This document shows positions 1-4,289 of a stretch of 5,554 nucleotides of DNA, piece by piece. A program made the translations under genes and the position numbers. The stretch comes from Actinomycetota bacterium. GTDB lineage: Bacteria > Actinomycetota > Actinomycetes > Actinomycetales > Actinomycetaceae. Under the pieces are notes generated by a model that was not told the origin of the DNA, made no database searches, and worked only from the letters and a program-made list of their open reading frames with translations. How positions within the stretch are numbered: the first letter of the stretch is position 1; each line of letters opens with the position of its first letter. The stretch is taken from NCBI GenBank assembly GCA_019425105.1, contig JAHYYD010000154.1, positions 1-5,554 of the forward strand, in the 5' to 3' direction.

Positions 1-8
1 GACCCCAC

Positions 9-164
9 ATGTACGCATGGATCTTCCGCCACCTGCCCGGCCCCACCTGGTTCAAGGTCATTGAATCCCTGGCCCTCATCGGCGCGGCGGTCGCCGCCCT
101 GTTCACCTGGGTCTACCCCTGGGTCCAGTCATACCTGGAACTGGGACAGTCCTCCGTCGGCTGA
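9..164 (+). CDS. Small single-pass membrane protein, 51 aa
   Basis: The reading frame begins MYAWIFRHLPGPTWFK and ends in TGA, giving 51 residues. It has a basic N-terminal segment (Arg7, His8), an LPGP motif at residues 9-12, and a hydrophobic stretch at about residues 17-39 rich in Ala, Leu, Ile, Val and Trp. This predicts one membrane helix with a short polar tail. From memory, small proteins with this N-terminal pattern are found just upstream of trpG in many actinobacteria; their function is not known to me. Only eight bases precede the ATG in this window, so the ribosome binding site cannot be checked and a longer N terminus reaching off the left edge is possible. The fit of the ATG to the family start makes the short form likely. 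It runs in the same direction as trpG, but a strong hairpin and a gap of about 295 bp separate them, so co-transcription is doubtful. Confidence 0.72.
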   Translation: MYAWIFRHLPGPTWFKVIESLALIGAAVAALFTWVYPWVQSYLELGQSSVG

Positions 165-190
165 GCCTGAGCCGATCGATAGTCGATGGG

Positions 191-217
191 ACGAGGCCGG
201 GGCCACCCCGGCCTCGT
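191..217 (+). terminator. Terminator-like hairpin after the small membrane protein gene
   Basis: A perfect 12-bp stem, ACGAGGCCGGGG (191-202) against CCCCGGCCTCGT (206-217), closes a 3-nt loop. It starts 27 bp after the stop codon of the small membrane protein gene. No T-run follows, which is common for terminators of high-GC actinobacteria. Its position suggests that it ends the upstream transcription unit, so trpG would need its own promoter downstream. Confidence 0.7.
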
Positions 218-407
218 GCCGTATCCGCGTGTGTGGGGCGGGGTCGCGAACCTTGCATGTGGGAATTTCTGCTCGGCTGTCCCGCGGGCGCGGGGTCGGT
301 CTCCCATCTCTCATTCGTGAATGCGTCACCGCTTTCTATGCCGCCGCTTTCCGCACCGCACCGCTCGTTTGTCGGACAGCGCCCGCGCGCCCACTGGGGG
401 AGCGCCC

Positions 408-413
408 TACGAT
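408..413 (+). promoter_or_regulatory. Candidate -10 element (TACGAT) for trpG
   Basis: TACGAT fits the actinobacterial -10 pattern TANNNT and lies about 47 bp before the chosen trpG start, downstream of the hairpin at 191-217. No good -35 hexamer lies 16-19 bp upstream; the nearest TTG-containing word (369-374) is too far away. The rest of 218-459 shows no other gene or clear site. This is a weak, position-based call. Confidence 0.3.
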
Positions 414-447
414 GGATGACGGAGAAGGGGCCACGGCCTCGTACATG

Positions 448-453
448 AAAGGA
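448..453 (+). promoter_or_regulatory. Ribosome binding site deciding the trpG start
   Basis: AAAGGA is followed by six bases and then the ATG at 460. An alternative in-frame ATG at 445 would add five residues (MKGPA), but this Shine-Dalgarno sequence would then lie inside the gene. The conserved start of the family (short lead, then ILxxDNYDSF) also favours 460. Confidence 0.75.
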
Positions 454-459
454 CCGGCG

Positions 460-1098
460 ATGGCACGAATCCTCTGCGTCGACAACTATGACTCGTTCGT
501 CTTCACGATCGTGGGCTACCTGCGCCACCTGGGCGCCGTCGTGGACGTCGTGCGTAACGATGTCGTGGATCCCGCGTGGTTCGAGGCCGGTTACGACGGC
601 GTCCTCATCTCCCCCGGACCCGGCGACCCCAAGAGCGCCGGCGCCTCCCTGCAGACCATCGCCGACTGCGCCGAGCGCGAGATCCCGATGCTGGGCGTGT
701 GCCTGGGCCACCAGGCCCTGGGCGAGCTCTTCGGCGCGACCGTCGGGCATGCGCCCGAACTCATGCACGGCAAGACCTCCGTCATCACCCACGACGGGCG
801 CGGCGTGTTCGAGGGCGTGCCCTCGCCGCTGACCGTCACCCGCTACCACTCGCTGACTATCGACCCGGCGACCATGCCCGACGAGCTCGAGGTCTCCGCG
901 AGCACCGAGTCCGGCATCATCATGGGCGTGCGCCACCGTTCACTGCCCCTCGAGGGCGTCCAGTTCCACCCCGAGTCCGTCATGACCCAGTCTGGGCACC
1001 TCATGTTCGCCAACTGGCTGGCCGCCTGCGGTGATGCCGACGCGCGTGAGCGTGCCGTGTCCCTCAAGCCCGTCGTCGCGGAGCGCTTCAAGCTGTAG
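460..1098 (+). CDS. trpG: Glutamine amidotransferase subunit of anthranilate/aminodeoxychorismate synthase (TrpG/PabA type)
   Basis: The 212-residue product is a complete class I glutamine amidotransferase of usual family length. It should hydrolyse glutamine and pass ammonia to a chorismate-using partner: TrpE to make anthranilate for tryptophan, or PabB to make aminodeoxychorismate for folate. Visible motifs are DNYDSF (8-13), the oxyanion-region segment ISPGPGDP (50-57), the nucleophile Cys81 in GVCLGHQ, HGK (103-105), RYHSL (128-132), and the catalytic pair His170 and Glu172 in QFHPES. All key residues are present. The synthase partner is not in the window, so sequence alone cannot separate TrpG from PabA; one subunit may serve both. 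The symbol follows the equivalent gene next to pknB in mycobacteria. The open frame extends upstream to 61, but that stretch contains the hairpin and lacks family similarity, so it is not coding. The 3' end overlaps the convergent gene by 11 bp. The gene is GC-rich: 45 of 60 bases in 661-720. Confidence 0.95.
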   Translation: MARILCVDNYDSFVFTIVGYLRHLGAVVDVVRNDVVDPAWFEAGYDGVLISPGPGDPKSAGASLQTIADCAEREIPMLGVCLGHQALGELFGATVGHAPELMHGKTSVITHDGRGVFEGVPSPLTVTRYHSLTIDPATMPDELEVSASTESGIIMGVRHRSLPLEGVQFHPESVMTQSGHLMFANWLAACGDADARERAVSLKPVVAERFKL

Positions 1099-2878
1099 GT
1101 TTCGCGGGGGTTTCTACCGTTTCGGGATGCGCTGATGCGTCGTTCGGTGCGGATTTCGTGTTCTGTGCGGGATCCGGACTCTGTGTGGGTTCCGAATCGC
1201 CTGGGTCCGCAGCCTCTATGTCGTCCTGTGTATCGGTAAGCTCAGGCTTCGTGGGCGGTAGGAGCTGCATAGGATCATCGACGAGCATTTCTGCGACGCT
1301 GCGCGCCTCGACGCGTGCGGTGCTCGGGAAACACCACTCGCGACATTTTTTCTCCCCTTGCGTGAGGTGTAGCTCCGGGAGCGCATCATCTGTGTCCGTG
1401 AACGTTGGAGTCACGTCGTTGATGGAGAACTCTTCTTTGACAATGCCCTTCTGAATGAACTCCTGTGGGTCAGCGGTGATGATGCGGCGGCCGGTAACGG
1501 CAACCATCTCGGGCGAGACCATTACTGCTCTTCCGGTAGCGCGTCTGACCCAGCCCAGGCTCCATTCCGTTGCGTCTTTCGGTGTCGGGAGCTTGGACCA
1601 TGCCGAGTCCACAGATGGCTTGGATCTGATTCTGTCGATGGTTGGGGCGACGACTTTATGAGTCAACGCGTTGACAGGGAACGCTAATGCCCTCAGTTCT
1701 TCGCCCTCGTCCAGGTACCAGCGCAGGATTTGGGTGTAGGGAGACACATCGTAGTCGTCGGGTGCACAGGTGACATCCAGGCTGGGAATAGGTTTTTCTT
1801 GGATTCCCAGCTGCTGTACGAGGGGATTCAGTGTGCCGATAATCTCTTGTGCCATTTGTTGGGATAGGTGGGACTGCTTTCGCTTACCGGAGGCCGGTAC
1901 GGTCCAACCGCCGGGAAGCTCCGCGATGATGCGAAGCTCGCGCATGAGGCCGTGCAAAAGAGCGCGTTGAACCTGCAGGTCCTCGATAACTTCCTGGCGG
2001 ATCTGAAGTGGTTCGGCGTGGGGGTGTTCGCCTTGTGCCTGGGCCCGTGCGATGCGCAGCTCAGTTAGGTGTGCCCATGCCCGGAGCGTTTCAAACGCAG
2101 CACAAGAATCGTTCACAATGCGAGCCTTGTTCGTCTGGATGTAGTCCCTTTGCGTGTGTGAGTCGTCATGAGCTTTCTCGAGGGCTTCCTGGTGGTTCGC
2201 AACCTGCTTCTTGTAGAAGTGACGGTGAGATTGAATTCTAGATACAAGTCCGGAGATGATCGACCAGTCGGTCTCCGACACGTAGTCATGGCTAGAGCTA
2301 GCCCGATAGATCTCATCGATGGTCTGACAGTCGCCCTGGTAATCAGCATTCCTCGAGTCGGTCAGCACCTGAAGCGTTTGCAGAGAGGTCTGCTGGACTG
2401 TGCTCACCTGCTTGGAAATGTTGTTGAGCTGCATCTGCACGGCCACCATCGCGACCGCCGGGCCGATGGCTGCGATGGCTCCCGCGATCTGGGGAGCTGA
2501 CACGGGAATGAGGCGTGCTTGGCGAGTGATTTGCCCACCAGTATTTCTGACGGCACCGATCAATCGACCGTCAGCGGTCTTCGTGAGTGCGTTGCCTGCG
2601 GCTAGTTGTGCCTTGGTGACGGCATCCAGCTTGTAGAGGCCGGACATATGCTGGATGGCGTTGGCCGCCGAGGCTGCGCCTCCGCTCAGTGAGGCTCCCT
2701 CGCCGATTGACGCGATGAGATCGTTGAGCGCACGATCACCTACCAGCGAGCCGTCAATCTTTTCGAGGCCTACGGTGTTGGGGCCAACGACGAGGGCGTA
2801 ATCGTCTTCGAGGGGGACGATGATGGTGTCATCCTCATTGGGATCCCATTGCGCAACGTCCTGCGTCGTGTCACTCAT
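1088..2878 (-). CDS. Uncharacterised 596-aa protein with a hydrophobic segment, helical middle and possible PH-like C-terminal region
   Basis: I do not recognise this protein by name. No N-terminal signal peptide is visible. Residues about 1-45 are acidic with a strand-like VPLEDDYALVVG, and 55-75 are Gly/Ala/Ser-rich. Residues 128-149 are hydrophobic (Ala, Ile, Val, Gly, with Pro140) and could be a membrane or membrane-associated helix. It is followed at once by an amphipathic, coiled-coil-like stretch (151-172). Residues 205-320 are mostly helical and charged. Residues about 380-490 contain LDEGEELRALAF and, later, VMVSPEMVAVTGRRIITAD. This order loosely recalls bacterial PH-like domains, where a 'GE' segment precedes a 'T-x-R-R' strand pair. 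This is inference only. The tail (about 535-596) is acidic, rich in Pro, Thr and Ser, and probably disordered. The ATG at 2878 is supported by GGAG seven bases upstream. Base composition is lower in GC than trpG (about 51% over 2161-2280), which suggests acquired DNA. The gene stands alone, with repeat arrays upstream. Confidence 0.85.
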   Translation of the reverse strand: MSDTTQDVAQWDPNEDDTIIVPLEDDYALVVGPNTVGLEKIDGSLVGDRALNDLIASIGEGASLSGGAASAANAIQHMSGLYKLDAVTKAQLAAGNALTKTADGRLIGAVRNTGGQITRQARLIPVSAPQIAGAIAAIGPAVAMVAVQMQLNNISKQVSTVQQTSLQTLQVLTDSRNADYQGDCQTIDEIYRASSSHDYVSETDWSIISGLVSRIQSHRHFYKKQVANHQEALEKAHDDSHTQRDYIQTNKARIVNDSCAAFETLRAWAHLTELRIARAQAQGEHPHAEPLQIRQEVIEDLQVQRALLHGLMRELRIIAELPGGWTVPASGKRKQSHLSQQMAQEIIGTLNPLVQQLGIQEKPIPSLDVTCAPDDYDVSPYTQILRWYLDEGEELRALAFPVNALTHKVVAPTIDRIRSKPSVDSAWSKLPTPKDATEWSLGWVRRATGRAVMVSPEMVAVTGRRIITADPQEFIQKGIVKEEFSINDVTPTFTDTDDALPELHLTQGEKKCREWCFPSTARVEARSVAEMLVDDPMQLLPPTKPELTDTQDDIEAADPGDSEPTQSPDPAQNTKSAPNDASAHPETVETPAKPTA

Positions 2879-2885
2879 ATCTGCG

Positions 2886-2889
2886 CTCC
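2886..2889 (-). promoter_or_regulatory. Ribosome binding site for the 596-aa gene
   Basis: On the minus strand, GGAG lies seven bases before the ATG at 2876-2878, a good Shine-Dalgarno position that supports this start. A possible -10 word, TAGCAT, occurs on the minus strand at 2948-2953, but it has no recognisable -35 partner, so I do not call a promoter. Confidence 0.6.
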
Positions 2890-3120
2890 AGGTCTGACTG
2901 GAGGCTCCACCAATGGGTCCCAGTCACATGGTGATGAAGTAACCATCATGCTAGCACGAGGGCTGTTGCTCCCCGTGGGTTTGTTTGACGCATACGTCGC
3001 GAGCCTGCGGCTACAGGTGATTGATCTTGGGCGTGCGCTACCCCTGATGCTGAGTGTGGGCACTGAAACTGTGTTTTCCCAGTAGTTTCTCGTGGTTTAT
3101 GCCGGCGGTGATGCGTGTTG

Positions 3121-3219
3121 TGGATAGGAAGTCGTGTTCTGGATAGGAACGGCTCTTCTGGATAGGTTATTTTCCTATCCAGAACGCCGTAACCTGTCCA
3201 GATCCTCGTTTTCTATCCA
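3121..3219. repeat. Symmetric six-site YGGATAGG array, element A
   Basis: Three direct copies of TGGATAGG begin at 3121, 3140 and 3159. Three inverted copies begin at 3174 (CCTATCCA), 3193 (CCTGTCCA, one change) and 3212 (TCTATCCA, one change). Spacing is exactly 19 bp within each side, with 7 bp between the two inner sites. All three site pairs share one centre at 3170. A small hairpin, CAGGG (3225-3229) with CCCTG (3237-3241), follows. The 11-bp spacers are unlike those of the other two arrays, so the sites and their spacing are what is conserved. The element lies about 240 bp upstream of the 596-aa gene. Confidence 0.9.
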
Positions 3220-3290
3220 GTGCTCAGGGGGCGCAGCCCTGTCTTCTGAAACTCCGTACTCTTTCATCCGTCTAAGTAGTGGCCTGCAGT

Positions 3291-3367
3291 GGGGGTTTTG
3301 CACTACATGAGGGCCTGGGAGCATGCGTCGCCGGCGTGTCGGAGCCCCGTGTAGTGCAAAAGCCCCC
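3291..3367. repeat. Long inverted repeat / hairpin with TTTTGCACTACA arms
   Basis: The left arm at 3291-3307 (GGGGGTTTTGCACTACA) pairs with the right arm at 3350-3367, leaving only one unpaired base. Inside, GGGC (3311-3314) pairs with GCCC (3344-3347) around the same centre (3329), near a CGCCGGCG palindrome (3329-3336). GTAGTG at 3276-3281 could also pair with CACTAC at 3301-3306, so a transcript could fold in two competing ways. No flanking target duplication or transposase gene is seen. It may be a structured RNA, a terminator or a decayed repeat element. Confidence 0.7.
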
Positions 3368-3418
3368 GTTCGGAGCAAGGATTTTTCGGGGCGACCGCGT
3401 AAAGACTTGTTGCTTCGT

Positions 3419-3488
3419 GGTGTTACACCGTTTAGGGAGTGTTACACCCTTTCCGATCTGGTGTAATGCTCCCGATCTGGTGTCGCAG
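3419..3488. repeat. Symmetric four-site GTGTTACACC array
   Basis: GTGTTACACC occurs at 3420-3429 and 3439-3448, 19 bp apart. Inverted relatives lie at 3460-3469 (GGTGTAATGC) and 3479-3488 (GGTGTCGCAG, weaker), again 19 bp apart. All pairs share the centre 3454. The inner arms extend to GGGAGTGTTACACC (3435-3448) against 3460-3473 with two internal mismatches. The geometry copies that of the YGGATAGG arrays with a different sequence word. The last site runs into the start of the duplicated segment at 3480. Confidence 0.65.
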
Positions 3489-3616
3489 ATGTACTTGTTG
3501 GCGTGAGTATCCGGATAGGATACGAGCATACGGATAGGTTATGCGCATGCGGATAGCTTATTAACCTATCCGGATGCCGATAACCTATCCACATCGTCAC
3601 AACCTATCCGCGTAAG
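3480..3616 (+). repeat. 137-bp direct repeat, copy 1
   Basis: This segment recurs at 3799-3935, offset by 319 bp. I count five mismatches by eye (3493, 3507, 3508, 3520 and 3614 in copy 1). It covers the whole of array B plus a 32-bp left flank starting GTGTCGCAGATGT. The near identity of spacers as well as sites indicates a recent duplication rather than independent evolution of two arrays. Confidence 0.9.
3512..3610. repeat. Symmetric six-site YGGATAGG array, element B
   Basis: Direct sites begin at 3512 and 3531 (CGGATAGG) and 3550 (CGGATAGC). Inverted sites begin at 3565 (CCTATCCG), 3584 (CCTATCCA) and 3603 (CCTATCCG). Spacing is 19, 19, 15, 19 and 19 bp, identical to element A, with all pairs centred on 3561. 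The inner spacers are partly complementary (TTATGCGCATG against the reverse complement of GATGCCGATAA, 8 of 11), so the middle part could also fold as a long imperfect hairpin. Confidence 0.9.
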
Positions 3617-3667
3617 CGCACACTCACTGCGACGGGGCAGAGCGCCGTGGCAGAAAGGGCCTGGTGT

Positions 3668-3739
3668 TCGAGTGCTGTGTTGTCTACGTGTCATCGCTGG
3701 CGCTCGAGCGCCGTGTCGTCTACGTGTCATCGCTGGCGC
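3668..3739 (+). repeat. 36-bp tandem repeat, two copies
   Basis: Two adjacent 36-bp units, 3668-3703 and 3704-3739, each begin TCGAG and end with TCATCGCTGGCGC. They differ at three T/C positions. The unit length is a multiple of three, but neither strand shows a supported gene across it. The following bases (3740-3797) are a GGTGGCRCGG-like, GC-rich low-complexity stretch. The repeat fills the gap between the two copies of the 137-bp duplication. Confidence 0.85.
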
Positions 3740-3798
3740 GGTGGCACGGTGGCGCGGCGGCATTGCAGTGCTGTTGGCGCGGTGATGCGGTGGCGCTA

Positions 3799-3935
3799 GT
3801 GTCGCAGATGTGCTTGTTGGCGTGAACATCCGGATAGGTTACGAGCATACGGATAGGTTATGCGCATGCGGATAGCTTATTAACCTATCCGGATGCCGAT
3901 AACCTATCCACATCGTCACAACCTATCCGCGTGAG
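3799..3935 (+). repeat. 137-bp direct repeat, copy 2
   Basis: Second copy of the segment at 3480-3616, containing array C. The match breaks off just after the last site on the right and just before GTGTCGCAG on the left. The copied unit is therefore one array plus a short left flank, which could be the mobile or duplicating unit. Confidence 0.9.
3831..3929. repeat. Symmetric six-site YGGATAGG array, element C
   Basis: Direct sites begin at 3831, 3850 (both CGGATAGG) and 3869 (CGGATAGC). Inverted sites begin at 3884 (CCTATCCG), 3903 (CCTATCCA) and 3922 (CCTATCCG). The 19/19/15/19/19 spacing and single centre (3880) match elements A and B. Apart from one base next to the first site, it is identical to element B. 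Confidence 0.9.
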
Positions 3936-4022
3936 GCGCCTGTTTTCTGACGGATCCGCGTTTGAGCCCACGTCGCAGCACAGCACCTGCCTACAGAGCT
4001 GGTTATCTGGCAGGCGTGCGTA

Positions 4023-4041
4023 GTGGAAGGCACGCTTCCAC
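4023..4041. repeat. Short perfect hairpin
   Basis: GTGGAAG (4023-4029) pairs with CTTCCAC (4035-4041) around a five-base loop. No T-run follows on either strand. It stands alone between array C and the GC-rich tandem repeat; its role is unknown. Confidence 0.45.
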
Positions 4042-4090
4042 CGTGAAGAGGCGGGCGCACCGGTCCCTGCTAGCAGTGCGTTGTCGAGGC

Positions 4091-4130
4091 CGCCCGCGCA
4101 CGCCGGCGCACGCCGGCGCGCCCCCGCGCA
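4091..4130 (+). repeat. 10-bp GC-rich tandem repeat, about four copies
   Basis: Units at 4091-4100 (CGCCCGCGCA), 4101-4110 (CGCCGGCGCA), 4111-4120 (CGCCGGCGCG) and 4121-4130 (CCCCCGCGCA, weakest) follow one another without a gap. The tract lies beside the strong hairpin at 4136-4179 and may be no more than slippage-prone DNA. Confidence 0.65.
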
Positions 4131-4135
4131 TACAG

Positions 4136-4179
4136 TGAGGCCCGCGCTCGCCAGGAGAAATCCTGCGGCGCGGGCCTCA
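4136..4179 (-). terminator. Strong hairpin downstream of pknB, probable terminator
   Basis: A perfect 12-bp stem, TGAGGCCCGCGC (4136-4147) with 4168-4179, continues through CGC/GCG and AGGA/TCCT pairs with two bulges to a four-base loop (GAAA on the plus strand, TTTC on the minus). That makes about 19 pairs in all. It lies 111 bp past the pknB stop. No T-run is present on either side, as is usual in such GC-rich genomes. It could stop transcription from both directions. Confidence 0.65.
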
Positions 4180-4199
4180 TCAATCGGTGGGCAGTCGCC

Positions 4200-4255
4200 A
4201 GCCGGGTCAGCCGCTAACCCGATCAGTTACTCACCCGATCAGTGACCGCCCGGCT
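4200..4255 (-). repeat. Inverted repeat with internal 11-bp direct repeats after pknB
   Basis: AGCCGGG (4200-4206) is complementary to CCCGGCT (4249-4255), with TCA/TGA pairs just inside. The loop contains ACCCGATCAGT twice (4217-4227 and 4233-4243, 16 bp apart). It starts 35 bp beyond the pknB stop and may act as a first terminator or an mRNA 3'-end structure. Confidence 0.45.
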
Positions 4256-4289
4256 CGACACCGTCACGCGGTAGCGACCCGCGGGAACC

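Larger units (their letters stand above)
2879..4289. other. Gene-free, repeat-rich interval between the 596-aa gene and pknB
   Basis: About 1.4 kb without a credible gene on either strand. Open frames here are short, lack ribosome binding sites and translate into low-complexity or repeat-derived peptides. Positions 2879-3120 hold only the 5' leader of the 596-aa gene and a weak inverted repeat, GAAACT (3065-3070) with AGTTTC (3084-3089). Positions 3121-3935 carry the symmetric arrays and tandem repeats listed separately. Positions 3936-4135 hold a short hairpin and a GC-rich tandem repeat, and 4136-4289 hold terminator-like structures behind pknB. Much of the array part is visibly less GC-rich than the flanking core genes. 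Confidence 0.75.

Noticed and set aside
61..459. Extension of the trpG reading frame far upstream
   Set aside because: It would add 133 residues with no family similarity, running through the end of the small membrane gene and the hairpin at 191-217. The Shine-Dalgarno sequence at 448-453 fixes the start at 460.
103..936. Long open frame on the minus strand opposite trpG
   Set aside because: It is the expected antisense shadow of a GC-rich gene; the translation is low-complexity and trpG on the other strand has all its catalytic motifs.
1861..1870. Another GGATAGG word inside the 596-aa gene
   Set aside because: A single copy within coding sequence, with no partner at 19 bp or inverted mate; most likely chance.
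2985..3013. Plus-strand promoter from TTGACG (2985-2990)
   Set aside because: No TANNNT word lies at the right spacing, and there is no plus-strand gene downstream to express.
2849..3085. Possible 78-aa plus-strand gene
   Set aside because: Begins inside the 596-aa gene on the other strand, has no clear ribosome binding site and its translation has no recognisable features.
3291..3367. Insertion-sequence remnant with terminal inverted repeats
   Set aside because: Only about 42 bp lies between the arms, there is no transposase fragment and no flanking target duplication, so a hairpin is the simpler reading.
3566..3829. 87-aa minus-strand open frame across the tandem repeats
   Set aside because: The translation is a repeat-derived string of Arg, His, Thr and Ala created by the 36-bp and GC-rich repeats, with no ribosome binding site.
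3121..3929. CRISPR array
   Set aside because: Repeats are only 8 bp with 11-bp spacers, half of them inverted, and no cas gene is present; the layout is mirror-symmetric, unlike CRISPR.
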